Notes: a model not told the origin generated them from the sequence alone. A DNA stretch of 64,000 nucleotides from Dokdonella_A sp963758365 (GCA_963758365.1 CAVWVB010000001.1:2666001-2730000), one strand, 5' to 3'; positions 27,101-36,270 are shown, counted from the first letter of the stretch. Numbers and translations are program-made.

Positions 27101-29049
27101 CCGTCGACTCCCGCGCCCTGCTGGCGCCGCTGGTATTCGAGCTGGAACTTGCGGCGCAGCAGTCCGCCCGGATCGTCGGGTACACGGCGCAGCCAGTGCT
27201 CGAGCGCCTGCTGCTTTTCGCGTGTTGCCTCGTCCTCGACCGGTGCCGCGGCGCGTCCCTTGTTGTCGGCAGCGGAGCGTTCCGGCTGCGCCTTCCCCTT
27301 CGCCAGTGCCTTGTCGATCGACTGCGACAGCGCCTTCTGCTGCTCCGCGTCGGGCGTGTTCTGCCTCCCGGCCTCGGCTGTCCCGCCCGCCGCGGAAGCG
27401 GCATCGTTCGCGGGTTTCTGCGTGGAGCCCGGCTTGTCGTCCTTCGATCCTTGCTGTTGTGGCGACGCCTGCGGCTGTCCGGATTGCGACGATGAATCCT
27501 GCGAATCATCGGCCGCGGACTGGCGCTCGCCGGACTGCCCTTGTTGATCCTGCTTGTCGCGTTCCTGTCCCTGCCGTTGCTGCGATCCCTGCTCTCCTTG
27601 CCGCGGCTGTCCTTGCTGCTGCTGTCCTTGCGATCCTTGCTGTTGTCCCTGCCCGGACTGCGGCGGCGGCTTCGATTTCTTCAGAAAATTCTCGACCGCC
27701 TCGCGATTGGCCTTCGCGTCGGCCATCTCGGGCGCAACCTTCAGGGCTTCGTCGTATGCAGCGATCGCGTCTTCGTAGCGACCGAGCCGGGCCAGCGCAT
27801 TGCCGCGGTTGTAGGCGCCGTTCGCGCCGCCGACCTGCGCGAAATCGCCGGCCGCCTTTTCATAGTCGCCGGCGCGATACGCGGCACTGCCTCGCCACTC
27901 CGGCGAGCGCGCGACGGTCGCTGCCTGCTTCGCGTCGCCGTGGGCCAGTGCACTGGCGGCCTGCTGGTCCGGACGCCGCCACAAATCCTCGAGCGCCGCA
28001 GCCCGACCCGGCACCGCCGGCGTGAACAACGCGAACGCAACGACCATCAGCCAGCCGCGCCGGAATCCGAGCAGCGCGAGCGGCAACAGCGCCAGTACCA
28101 GCCAGACACCGCGGTCGCGCCAGCGCGCATTTTCGGCGACCCCGTCGGCGCGACCCATGTCGACGCCGCGATCCGCCGGGTCGATCTGCCCGGCAAGCAG
28201 GCTGTCCAGATCACTGCCGTCCGCACTCAGGTTCGCGTAACGGCCGCCGCCGGCCTCGGCGACTGCGCGCAAACCGGCTTCGTCGCGGCGCGAAACGATC
28301 ACGTTGCCCTGCTCGTCCTTGAGAAAACCGCCCTCGGCCAGCGACACCGGCGCGCCCGACGCGCTGCCGACGCCGAGTACCGAAACGATCAGCCCGCTCC
28401 GGTACGCGTTGCGCGCGGCGGCCACCGCATCGGCATCGGCACCGTCGGCCAGCAGGATGATCTGGCCGTGGTGCAGGCCTGCCTGCTCGATCAGCCTCGC
28501 CGCGGCGGCGATTGCGCTTCCGGTCGCATTGCCTGCGACCGGCATCGTCGACGGATCGAGCGCATCGACCAGATTCTTTACCGTGCCGGTGTCGTCGGTG
28601 AGCGGAGCGGCAACGAAGGCCGCACCGGCGTAGCCGATCAATGCGGTCTGGTAGTCGCGACTGCGCGCGAGTATGTCGTCGATCTTGTAGCGCGCGCGCT
28701 CGAGTCGATTCGGCTTGTCGTCCTGGGCAAGCATCGTGGAAGCGAGTTCAAGTGCGATCACGCGCGCGGCCTGGTTGTGGTACAGCGGCATTGATTCGCG
28801 CTCCCAGGCAGGTCCGGCCAGTGCGACGCAAGCGAGCGTCCACAACACGGTTGCGAGAATCAGGCCGGCGCGTCCCCGCCCGCCGTCGATGCGCTCGATC
28901 AGATGCGGGAGCAGGTGCGCATCCACCACCGCGCGCCACGCGCCGGCGTCGCTGCGGCCGCTGCGCCATGCCAGCCAGAACAACGGCAGCGCGAGCAGCA
29001 ACAGCAGCGCGAATGGGCGCAGAAAATGGAAGGCCGCAAGTGCGCTCAT
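27097..29049 (-). CDS. batB: BatB/BatC-type VWA-TPR membrane protein
   Basis: 650 residues. Two N-terminal helices (about 9-30 and 60-80) precede a VWA domain (about 88-290). The metal-ion-dependent adhesion motif, normally DxSxS, reads ELAST here and looks degraded. A membrane helix at about 308-350 follows, then a tetratricopeptide (AYNRGNALARLGRYEDAIAAY) and a long Gln/Ser-rich low-complexity tail. The combination of BatB VWA with BatC TPR in one chain occurs in proteobacterial Bat loci. It overlaps the upstream VWA gene by four bases and batD by four bases. Confidence 0.85.
   Translation of the reverse strand: MSALAAFHFLRPFALLLLLALPLFWLAWRSGRSDAGAWRAVVDAHLLPHLIERIDGGRGRAGLILATVLWTLACVALAGPAWERESMPLYHNQAARVIALELASTMLAQDDKPNRLERARYKIDDILARSRDYQTALIGYAGAAFVAAPLTDDTGTVKNLVDALDPSTMPVAGNATGSAIAAAARLIEQAGLHHGQIILLADGADADAVAAARNAYRSGLIVSVLGVGSASGAPVSLAEGGFLKDEQGNVIVSRRDEAGLRAVAEAGGGRYANLSADGSDLDSLLAGQIDPADRGVDMGRADGVAENARWRDRGVWLVLALLPLALLGFRRGWLMVVAFALFTPAVPGRAAALEDLWRRPDQQAASALAHGDAKQAATVARSPEWRGSAAYRAGDYEKAAGDFAQVGGANGAYNRGNALARLGRYEDAIAAYDEALKVAPEMADAKANREAVENFLKKSKPPPQSGQGQQQGSQGQQQQGQPRQGEQGSQQRQGQERDKQDQQGQSGERQSAADDSQDSSSQSGQPQASPQQQGSKDDKPGSTQKPANDAASAAGGTAEAGRQNTPDAEQQKALSQSIDKALAKGKAQPERSAADNKGRAAAPVEDEATREKQQALEHWLRRVPDDPGGLLRRKFQLEYQRRQQGAGVDG
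27515..27660 (-). repeat. Gln/Gly-rich low-complexity coding repeat in batB
   Basis: Coding DNA for an imperfect QGQQQGSQG / QQRQGQE-type tract. The CTTG(C/T)TG(C/T) words repeat irregularly, so this is compositional repetition inside the gene and not a spaced repeat array. It probably encodes a disordered periplasmic or cytoplasmic linker. Confidence 0.6.
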
Positions 29050-30050
29050 GTCGTGGCCACCTTGCGCAGGCCACGCACGCGCCAGCCCGGAAGCAGGAAC
29101 CCGCAGGCAGCCAGTGCGAGCGCGGCGGCGAGCGGCAGCCAGTAGAGCTCGTCGATCGGGCGCAGGCTCTGGGTCGTGTCGGCCACCGGTTCCAGGGTAT
29201 CGAGCGTGCGATAGATGTCGGCCAGCTCGGCGCTGTTGCGCGCGCGGAAGTAGCGGCCGCCCGTAGCCTCGGCCATTTTCGTCAGCATGTGCTCGTCGAG
29301 ATCGGCCGACGGATTGACGATGCGGCTGCCGAACAGACTGTCCACGCGCATCGCATCGGCACCGATGCCGATCGTGTAGATGCGAACGTGGTTGGCCGCG
29401 GCGAGATCCGTCGCCTTGGCCGGGTCGAGTTCGCCCGACGTATTGACCCCGTCGGTCAGCAGGACGAGCACGCGCTGGTCCTGCGGTCGCTCACGCAGGC
29501 GTTTGACGGCCAGGCCGACGGCATCGCCGATCGCGGTCTCGCGGCCGGCGAGGCCAATCGTCGCATCGGCGAGCTGCTTGCCGACGGTCTTGAGGTCGAA
29601 GGTCAGCGGCACCAGCAGGTAGGCGCGGGTCCCGAACAGGATCAGACCGACCCGATCGCCGGCACGACGCTGGATGAAATCCGCGGCAATGGCCTGAATC
29701 GCCGCGAAGCGCGGCGCGGGCGCGCCACCGAGCTGCATGTCTTCGATGCTCATGCTGCCCGAGGTGTCCACCGCCAGCAGCAGGTCGCGGCCGGAGCGCG
29801 GCACGTCCTCGGGCGCGCCGAGCCATTGCGGGCGCGCGGCCGCGAGTGCAAGCAGCGCCCACGCGAGCAGCGCGAACGCGCGCCGCAATGGCGGCACGGG
29901 CGACATGTCGGCGTGCTGCGGGAGGCTCAATCCGAGGTGTGGCAGGTGCAGGGCGGTAACGATCACCGCGCGCGCGCGCGGCAACAGCCAAGCCGCAAGG
30001 AACGGCAGCGGCAGGATCGCGAGCAGCCATGGCCAGGCCAGTTCAAGCAT
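29046..30050 (-). CDS. batA: BatA-type VWA membrane protein
   Basis: 334 residues. N-terminal membrane helices (PWLLAILPLPFLAAWLLP and ALLAWALLALAAARP) are followed by a VWA domain with an intact MIDAS motif, VDTSGSMS, near residue 94, the threonine of the second loop (TAIGDAVGLAVKRL), and LLTDGVNTSGELD. A C-terminal helix at about 305-325 completes the fold. Intact metal binding contrasts with the downstream BatB. The start overlaps the DUF4381 stop by eight bases; a longer reading to 30161 lies inside that gene. Function is as for the other Bat proteins: a membrane complex with the MoxR ATPase is proposed. Confidence 0.88.
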   Translation of the reverse strand: MLELAWPWLLAILPLPFLAAWLLPRARAVIVTALHLPHLGLSLPQHADMSPVPPLRRAFALLAWALLALAAARPQWLGAPEDVPRSGRDLLLAVDTSGSMSIEDMQLGGAPAPRFAAIQAIAADFIQRRAGDRVGLILFGTRAYLLVPLTFDLKTVGKQLADATIGLAGRETAIGDAVGLAVKRLRERPQDQRVLVLLTDGVNTSGELDPAKATDLAAANHVRIYTIGIGADAMRVDSLFGSRIVNPSADLDEHMLTKMAEATGGRYFRARNSAELADIYRTLDTLEPVADTTQSLRPIDELYWLPLAAALALAACGFLLPGWRVRGLRKVATT

Positions 30051-30552
30051 GTGCGCGGCCCCGGGGCAATGCGATCGCCAGCCACTCGCGGGTGAGATCG
30101 AGCAACGCGGTGGAATCGAGCGCCCGCACGAGCGGATCGTCGTCGCGGCGGTATGCGCCATCGATCAGGCTGCGCCCGGCGCCGTTCGCGAAGCGCGTCG
30201 CGGCAGTTCGATCCCGCGGCCACTGGCGATCGAGGAATGCAATCCATGCTTCGTCGCGCAACGCAACCGCGGTGGGTTCGATCAGGCGGGCGACGCGCCG
30301 CAGCAGTTGCGAGACATCGGCGAGCAGACGCAGCGGATGGGGCTGCGTCGCATGCTCCGCCGCGATGCGTTCGAGTTCCGCGCGAACGCGCCGGCGCCAG
30401 TGTCGCTCGCGCAGACGCCGCCACGACCAGCGCGCGAGCAGGATCGTCGCCAGCAGCACGATCACCGCCAGCACCCACCAGCCCGGCGCGGGCGGCCACC
30501 ACGACGGCGCCGGCGGCAGATGGATGTCGCGAAGCTCGGGACCTGCGGTCAT
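30043..30552 (-). CDS. DUF4381 domain membrane protein
   Basis: 169 residues. A short periplasmic N-terminus, LRDIHLPPAPSWWPPAPGWW, is followed by one transmembrane helix (VLAVIVLLATILLARWSW, about 27-44) and a basic, helical cytoplasmic domain with PLRLLADVSQLLRRVARLI. This is the DUF4381 protein found between DUF58 and BatA in proteobacterial MoxR loci. No enzyme function is known; a scaffold or partner role for the VWA proteins is inferred from conserved synteny. The ATG overlaps the DUF58 stop (ATGA). Confidence 0.83.
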   Translation of the reverse strand: MTAGPELRDIHLPPAPSWWPPAPGWWVLAVIVLLATILLARWSWRRLRERHWRRRVRAELERIAAEHATQPHPLRLLADVSQLLRRVARLIEPTAVALRDEAWIAFLDRQWPRDRTAATRFANGAGRSLIDGAYRRDDDPLVRALDSTALLDLTREWLAIALPRGRAHA

Positions 30553-31481
30553 GCAACCACCATCGATTGCCGGCTGCGCGCGAGCAGCGGTGCCAGCGCG
30601 CGACGCAGGTCCGCGTGTGCGTCGAGTTCGACGACGCGCACGCCGAGCTTCGCGCATAGCGCGCGCAATTGCGCGCGCGAGCGCGTGAAGCGCTCCGCCC
30701 AGGCATCGCGCACGCGCGTGTCAGCGAAGTCGAGGATGTGCCGGGCGGCGCCCAGATGCAGCGCGTATCGCCCCGGAGGCGGCGCTGACATTTCAAGGGC
30801 GTCGCGCAACAGCACGACCGCGATCTCGTGCCGCCCCGCGATCTGCGGCATCAACTGCGCGGCGTGCGTGTCCGTGCTGAAACCGTCGCTGAGCAGGATC
30901 AGTCGCATGCCCGGACGCAGCAGACGTCGCACGCGCGACAGGGCCTGCGACAGCGGAGCCTGGGTCGCGTCATCGGCCGCCGTGTCCCAGTCGCGCAGCG
31001 CGCGCAGCACATGCAGGACGCCGCGGCGCCCGCCGGCCGGCTTGACCTCGCCGTCGATACCGCCGCCGAAACCGAGCGCGCCGACGCGGTCGCCGGATGC
31101 CGTGGCCATCCATGCGAGCAGTGCCGCCGCTCGGGCGGCCTGGACGTTCTTGAAGCGCACGCGCGTTCCGAAGCGCATGCCGGGATTGAGATCCATCGCA
31201 ATCAGCAGACCCTGTTCGCGTTCTTCCTCGAACAACTTGGTGTGCGGCTTGCCGCTGCGCGCCGTCACGCGCCAGTCCATGTGACGAATCTCGTCGCCGG
31301 GCTGGTAGATGCGCGATTCACGAAAATCGACGCCCCGGCCACGCCAGCGTGACGCGTTGCCGCCCGCGTGCGCGGCAAGCGTGCGCCGGTTGCGGGCCAG
31401 GCTCGCGCCATGTGCGAGCGCTGCAAGCGCGATCAGCTCATCGAGCGCGACCCGCGTGGCGTTGGACGAAGTTGCGGACAT
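30549..31481 (-). CDS. DUF58 domain protein of the MoxR locus
   Basis: 310 residues. The DUF58 signature GVDFRESRIYQPGDEIRHMD lies at about residues 49-68 with WRVTARSGKPHTKLFEEERE after it. A VWA-like half follows (LIAMDLNPGMRFG) in which the MIDAS serines are missing (DLNPG), as is usual for DUF58. ATG 31481 gives the typical family beginning; an alternative ATG at 31556 overlaps the moxR stop (TGATG) but would add 25 residues encoded by the repeat-like spacer. DUF58 proteins work with MoxR ATPases in maturing or inserting cofactor- or membrane-associated complexes (family knowledge). Confidence 0.85.
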   Translation of the reverse strand: MSATSSNATRVALDELIALAALAHGASLARNRRTLAAHAGGNASRWRGRGVDFRESRIYQPGDEIRHMDWRVTARSGKPHTKLFEEEREQGLLIAMDLNPGMRFGTRVRFKNVQAARAAALLAWMATASGDRVGALGFGGGIDGEVKPAGGRRGVLHVLRALRDWDTAADDATQAPLSQALSRVRRLLRPGMRLILLSDGFSTDTHAAQLMPQIAGRHEIAVVLLRDALEMSAPPPGRYALHLGAARHILDFADTRVRDAWAERFTRSRAQLRALCAKLGVRVVELDAHADLRRALAPLLARSRQSMVVA

Positions 31482-31555
31482 GTGCTTGTTTAGGGCTGGC
31501 TGAGGGCTGAGTGAGCCCCGCATTTCCTGATCCCGGGTCCCGAGTCCCCGCCCCA
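31482..31555. repeat. Spacer with GGGCTGA and TCCCGAG-like short repeats
   Basis: Seventy-four bases between moxR and the DUF58 gene contain GGGCTGGCTGAGGGCTGAGTGAG (31494-31514 region) followed by a degenerate TCCCG-type series (about 31530-31550: ATCCCGGGTCCCGAGTCCCC). A similar TCCCGA series precedes rdgB. Such short heptad spacers occur between genes in Lysobacterales. Confidence 0.4.
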
Positions 31556-32548
31556 TCAGGGCAACGGCACGCGCTCGAGCAGCATTGCGACGACCTTGTC
31601 CGCACTCACGCCCTCGGCTTCGGCCTCGTAGCTGAGCAGGACACGATGCCGCAGCACGTCGGCGGCGATCGCGTGGACATCCTCTGGTGTCACGTAATCG
31701 CGACCGCCGAGCCAGGCGTGCGCGCGTGCGCAGCGGTCGAGCGCAATCGTGCCGCGCGGACTTGCGCCGTACGCGATGTAGCGCGACAGCTCGGCGCCAC
31801 AGGAGGACGGATCGCGGCTCGCGAGCACGAGTTGGACCAGATAGTCCTCGAGCTGGGGTGCAAGGTGAATTTCGAGGACTTCGCTGCGTGCCGTGAATAC
31901 CTGCTGCTGGGTCAGGACGCGGTTCGGCCGCTGCGCCGGCGCGAGCGCGGCGCGGGCCCGATCACGCGCAAGCTTGAGTATCGACGACTCCGCCGCGGCC
32001 CCCGGATAGCCGACCCGCACATGCAGCAGGAAACGATCGAGCTGCGCTTCCGGAAGAGGATAGGTGCCCTCCTGCTCGATCGGATTCTGGGTCGCCATGA
32101 CCAGAAACAGCGCGGGCAGCGCATAGGTGTCGCGGCCGACCGTGACCTGGCGTTCGCCCATCGCCTCGAGCAGCGCCGACTGCACCTTGGCGGGTGCACG
32201 GTTGACCTCGTCGGCAAGCAGCAGATTGTGAAAGATCGGACCGCGCTGGAATTCGAAACTCGTGCTTTGCGGCCGGAAGATCTCGGTACCCGTGAGATCG
32301 GCCGGCAACAGGTCCGGGGTGAACTGGACGCGGTGGAAATCCGCTTCGATACGCGCCGCGAGTTCCTTGATCGCGGTGGTCTTGGCGAGGCCGGGCGCAC
32401 CCTCGACGAGCAGATGGCCGTCGGCGAGCAATGCGATCAGCAGCCGGTCGACCAGGGCCTCCTGACCGATGATGCACTCGCCAAGTTCGCTGCGGAGCGT
32501 CGAAAACGCGGCGTGAGCCGTGGAAAGTACGGGTACGGGCATGTCCAT
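31556..32548 (-). CDS. MoxR-family AAA+ ATPase
   Basis: 330 residues. Walker A is LLVEGAPGLAKTTAIKE (about 48-64), Walker B is LLLADEVNRAPAK (about 112-124), and ALFLVMATQNPIEQEGTYPL contains sensor 1. A C-terminal lid with SPRGTIALDRCARAHAWL carries sensor 2. This is the APE2220/RavA-like MoxR group that heads Bat loci and acts as a chaperone ATPase with the VWA and DUF58 proteins. Start choice is weak: TTG 32554, ATG 32548 and ATG 32542 are in frame and none has a clear ribosome-binding site. It is the first gene of the six-gene unit. Confidence 0.9.
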   Translation of the reverse strand: MDMPVPVLSTAHAAFSTLRSELGECIIGQEALVDRLLIALLADGHLLVEGAPGLAKTTAIKELAARIEADFHRVQFTPDLLPADLTGTEIFRPQSTSFEFQRGPIFHNLLLADEVNRAPAKVQSALLEAMGERQVTVGRDTYALPALFLVMATQNPIEQEGTYPLPEAQLDRFLLHVRVGYPGAAAESSILKLARDRARAALAPAQRPNRVLTQQQVFTARSEVLEIHLAPQLEDYLVQLVLASRDPSSCGAELSRYIAYGASPRGTIALDRCARAHAWLGGRDYVTPEDVHAIAADVLRHRVLLSYEAEAEGVSADKVVAMLLERVPLP

Positions 32549-32692
32549 GGGCAATCGCTGGGCTGGGTGAATGATCGCACGCTGGCGGTGCGGGGCTTAC
32601 GACCGCGGCGGGCGCGATAAGTTTTCCGGCGGACGCGGTGCTCGCCGCGTAAACCTCCATGCGGGCGGTGGTGATGCGCCTACAGCCGCTGT

Positions 32693-33847
32693 TCAGCGAT
32701 TGATCACGTCCGCGAACGCGGCCGGCTTGCCGACCAGCCAGCCTTGCGCATAGCGGCAACCGAGCTTGTGCAGCACCTCGCGCTGTTCGCGTGTCTCGAC
32801 TCCCTCCGCGACGAGATCGCAGTCGAGCGCGCGTGCCATGCCGACGATGACTCCGACCATCGCGACGCCGCGCGGCCTGTCCAGCGCCCTGATGAAGCTC
32901 GCATCGAGCTTGATCTGGTCGAAACTCAGGGTCAGCAGCGGTCCCAGATTCGAATATCCGGTGCCGAAATCATCGAGTGCGACATGCATTCCGGCCGCGT
33001 GACAGTGCGCAAGCAACTCGCCGATACGGACGTGATCGAGAACCAGGCTTTCGGTGATCTCGAGCTTGAGCCGGTCCGGGGCAATGCCGCGCTTGCGCAG
33101 GTGACCGAGTATGCGCTCGATCAGCCGCGGCTCATCGAGCTGGCGTGCGGACAGATTCACCGCGACGAACGGCAACGGTTTGCGCCCGAGCCGTTTGAAT
33201 TCGGCGAGCATGTCGCAAACCCGCTCGATCACGTAGTCGCCGATCGGCAGGATCAGCGAGGTCTCCTCGGCGAGGCGGATGAACTCGGCCGGCGACACCG
33301 CGCCGCGCTGCGGATGCTGCCAGCGCACCAGGGCCTCGTAACCGGCGATGCGCCCGCTGACGATCTCCTCGATCGGTTGCAGGCGCACTTCGAGTTCGCG
33401 TCGTTCGATCGCAGCACGCAACTCGCTTTCGAGACGGATCTTGCTGAGCGCGAAGGCGTCATCGGGCACGCGAGCGGCGTTGCCCGGGCCGGACGCGCCA
33501 CCGGTGAAAGTAGCCAGCGCGGAACGGTAGCGCGTCAACTGGCTCATCAGCAGCGCGCGCACAACCGGATCGGCTGCGGCGAGGCGCTCGGAGAACTGGT
33601 CGGCGTCGATCGCAGTCAGGCGGCAAGTGCTCAGCGCGCGCGCGGTGGCCGTGCGCGGCGAGTCGTCGATCACGGCCATCTCGCCGAGCAGCATGCCCGC
33701 ACCGAGTTCGCCGAGCACCCTGGGTTCACCGAACTGCGACGTGCTGATCTCGACGCGTCCCGATTCGATCAGGAACGCGCCGTTCGGCGCATCGCCTTCG
33801 GCAAAGATCACGTCACCGGCCTTGAACTGCTCGCTATAGGACTGCAA
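32693..33847 (-). CDS. Cyclic-nucleotide-binding domain / EAL c-di-GMP phosphodiesterase
   Basis: 384 residues. A cNMP-binding fold at about 8-100 includes the phosphate-binding cassette GEMAVIDDSPRTATARA. An EAL domain occupies about 140-384 with EALVRW (171-176), NLSARQ, LEITES, DDFGTGYSNL, IKLDASFI, LVAEGVET and the AQGW motif, so every catalytic residue I know is present. It should hydrolyse c-di-GMP to pGpG, with the N-terminal domain adding control by a cyclic nucleotide. No GGDEF domain or membrane segment is present. The best start is TTG 33847 behind GGGGAGGG; GTG 33874 is also possible. It is monocistronic. Confidence 0.87.
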   Translation of the reverse strand: MQSYSEQFKAGDVIFAEGDAPNGAFLIESGRVEISTSQFGEPRVLGELGAGMLLGEMAVIDDSPRTATARALSTCRLTAIDADQFSERLAAADPVVRALLMSQLTRYRSALATFTGGASGPGNAARVPDDAFALSKIRLESELRAAIERRELEVRLQPIEEIVSGRIAGYEALVRWQHPQRGAVSPAEFIRLAEETSLILPIGDYVIERVCDMLAEFKRLGRKPLPFVAVNLSARQLDEPRLIERILGHLRKRGIAPDRLKLEITESLVLDHVRIGELLAHCHAAGMHVALDDFGTGYSNLGPLLTLSFDQIKLDASFIRALDRPRGVAMVGVIVGMARALDCDLVAEGVETREQREVLHKLGCRYAQGWLVGKPAAFADVINR

Positions 33848-33919
33848 TGCGCGGTCCCTCCCCTGGGATTTCACCGGCGCGCCATGTCGTGAACGATCGG
33901 TCAAACCGCGATCGTACAC

Positions 33920-33949
33920 AAAAAAAGGGCCGCATTGCTGCGGCCCTTT
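33920..33949 (-). terminator. Rho-independent terminator of the pil/lipoprotein transcription unit
   Basis: On the minus strand an 11-base stem (AAAGGGCCGCA / TGCGGCCCTTT) with a four-base loop at 33924-33949 runs into T residues (the A run at 33920-33926). It lies about 20 bases after the stop of the Ig-like lipoprotein gene and before the cNMP-EAL gene, so it ends the pil-side transcript. Confidence 0.9.
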
Positions 33950-33969
33950 GGTCGCTGGTGCGTTCTCCG

Positions 33970-36270
33970 CTACGGCAGGGGTCCACACGTATTCGGACTG
34001 GGACCGGGGCCGGACGTGACCGTGACGTTCACGGTCTGCGACGTCCCCGTGGCCGTGAACGTGCACGTTCCCGCGTCCGTACCGTTCGCGGTGACGATCG
34101 TGAATGCCGCGCTGCCGCCGGGTCCGGTAACCGCGCTCGCGGGACTCGCGGTCGCGCCCGTACACGAGGCATCGATCGAGACGCCCGCGATCGGAGCGCC
34201 CCCGGTGGAATACGCGACGATCGAGACCGGCTGCGGTGTCTGCGAGCTGCACACGGAAGGCGGAGAAGCCGACAGGAATGCGAGCTGCACGACGATATCG
34301 ATGGATGCGGACTGTCCGCCCGCGTTGAACGTCAGCGTGCCGCTGTTGGCTCCTGTAGCGGAGAGCGGCAGGCCGCTGGTCATGACCGACGCATTGACGC
34401 AGCCATCGAGGCCCGTCGCATGGGCCAGTGCGCCACTTCCGCTCGTACCGTCAACACTGCCGGTACCGCTCGGCAGCGTGAATCCGAAGCCAAGCGTCAC
34501 GCCGCGCAAGCGGATCCCGAGCGCATCGGTCACGCAGACAGTGACGGTCTGCGTCGCGTTGCCCGGAATCGGATCCGGCGAGGCGACGATCACGAGCGGC
34601 GCAACACCCGGATAGGCGAGCGTCCCGACATCGGTCACGCGGCGCGCACCGCCGGTGACACGGTCGATGCCGTCGCCCTGGGCCCAGATCGCGACCGAGT
34701 TGCCGACCGAGTTCACCGTATAGGTGAGGCTTGCATGCGCGACGCCGGTCGGCGCGGAGCCCGCGGCAAGGTCGGCGTCGGTCGCGGCGGCCGCGGTGAT
34801 GCTGCCGTGTTCGGAACGACCGATCAGATACGGCAGCACGGGGCCGGAGTCCACGCTGACGCCGGTCGTGTCGTTGCGATTGAACGCGGGCGTCGCGGTG
34901 ATGTTGGTCGCGCTGTTGACCGACTGCACGGTCGCCGCGCTCTCGAGGTCTGCATTGCCCTGCACGGCCTTGCCGAACACGAGCAGTGCATCGCCCGGTC
35001 CCGCGCCGCCGCCTGCGGTCGTGAAATGTCCGGTCGGCGCGGTGAACGTGGCGCCGCCTTCCTGCGGATTGCCGTCGAAGCCGGACAGGAGGAACACGTT
35101 GTCGTTGGCGCCACCCGGCGCGCCGACAGGCTCGTCGACCGATCCGAAGCGGATCGCGGTGCCCGGAATCACCGGGTTGCCCTGGCGATCCTGCGCCTTG
35201 GCGGTCACCGTGAGGCTCAGGGTCGCATCCGGGTTCGGCGGAATGGCCACGCCACCGGTGTCCACACCCGCGGAGACCGCATTGCAGGGATCGGTCGTGC
35301 AGTTGATCGTGATGCCGGGCAGGTTCGGCGCGATCAGCGGGGTCGTCAGCTCGATGCTGTAGAGCTTGCCGTCCGACACGATCACCGAGGTCGTAAACGA
35401 GACTGGATCCTGGATCCCGTTGCTCACATTGTTGTCGGCGCGGTCTGCGGTCGCGCGGATCTGTATCGGGCCTTGCGGTGTCGCATCGCCGGCCTGGAAC
35501 GAAGCAATCGCGATGCCGTGCACCGTATGCGCGCTGACACTCGATCCGGAGACGGCTCCGGCGACGGAGCTGCTGCTCAGACGCGCATCGCCGGCAGTGC
35601 CGACGATTTCAAAGAGGATGTTGTCCACGCCATTGTTGCCGCTGGCCGGATCGGCGATCAGTTGCCCGGCACCGTCGCGAACGGTCGCCGTGATGGCCGA
35701 CGTGTTGGAGCCACCGGAACTCGGCAGATAGACGCCGGTCGGTGCAGGCTGCAGGGTAACCGTGGCCGGCGCGGGACCCACGCCGCTGACGACGGTAAAG
35801 GTGAGGTTGGCGCTGACCGTACGATTGGTCGTCGGATCGACAGCCGAGGCGGTAAACAACGCGGTACCCGCAGTCGTGAACGAATTCACGAAGACCGTGG
35901 CCTGGCCATTGATGCCCGGAATCACGACCGAACCGAACAGCGCATTGCCGTCCGTGCACTCCGTTCCGTCGACGAGGCAGGACAGCACCGCAACGTTCGT
36001 CGGCGCGATGCTGACATGGACATCGTGTCCGTTGACGAGCGAACCATCGGCGGCACGCCAGGTAATCGTGACCTCGGCCTGGGTCGGATTGCCGTAGTCG
36101 GTCGGCTGATAGCCATAGACGTTTACCGGCAATGTGGTGGTCGTCGAGGTCAACGTGATCGTGCCGCTCACCGGAGGCGAGGTCGCGCCACCGTTGCTGC
36201 CGCCACCGCCGCAACTGGCCAGGGTGAGGCTGGCGAGCAGCAGCCCCAGGGTCTTGCCAAAAAATTTCAT
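33970..36270 (-). CDS. Large Ig-like repeat lipoprotein encoded downstream of pilQ
   Basis: 766 residues. A lipoprotein signal peptide, LGLLLASLTLASCGGGG, has the lipobox LASC. Serial Ig/big-like beta domains follow, with recurring strands such as TVTAKAQDRQGNPVIPGTAI, AITATVRDGAGQLI and AFTIVTANGTDAGTCTFTAT, and the protein ends at SPNTCGPLP. Such proteins line the outer membrane or surface and often take part in adhesion; no enzyme motif is seen. It follows pilQ after 77 bases on the same strand and precedes the terminator, so it is probably cotranscribed with the pilus alignment genes. GGAG precedes ATG 36270. Confidence 0.75.
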   Translation of the reverse strand: MKFFGKTLGLLLASLTLASCGGGGSNGGATSPPVSGTITLTSTTTTLPVNVYGYQPTDYGNPTQAEVTITWRAADGSLVNGHDVHVSIAPTNVAVLSCLVDGTECTDGNALFGSVVIPGINGQATVFVNSFTTAGTALFTASAVDPTTNRTVSANLTFTVVSGVGPAPATVTLQPAPTGVYLPSSGGSNTSAITATVRDGAGQLIADPASGNNGVDNILFEIVGTAGDARLSSSSVAGAVSGSSVSAHTVHGIAIASFQAGDATPQGPIQIRATADRADNNVSNGIQDPVSFTTSVIVSDGKLYSIELTTPLIAPNLPGITINCTTDPCNAVSAGVDTGGVAIPPNPDATLSLTVTAKAQDRQGNPVIPGTAIRFGSVDEPVGAPGGANDNVFLLSGFDGNPQEGGATFTAPTGHFTTAGGGAGPGDALLVFGKAVQGNADLESAATVQSVNSATNITATPAFNRNDTTGVSVDSGPVLPYLIGRSEHGSITAAAATDADLAAGSAPTGVAHASLTYTVNSVGNSVAIWAQGDGIDRVTGGARRVTDVGTLAYPGVAPLVIVASPDPIPGNATQTVTVCVTDALGIRLRGVTLGFGFTLPSGTGSVDGTSGSGALAHATGLDGCVNASVMTSGLPLSATGANSGTLTFNAGGQSASIDIVVQLAFLSASPPSVCSSQTPQPVSIVAYSTGGAPIAGVSIDASCTGATASPASAVTGPGGSAAFTIVTANGTDAGTCTFTATGTSQTVNVTVTSGPGPSPNTCGPLP

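Noticed and set aside
27515..27660. Repetitive-looking CTTGCTG words suggesting a tandem array or CRISPR
   Set aside because: There is no fixed repeat length or unique spacers; the DNA encodes a Gln-rich linker in frame within batB.
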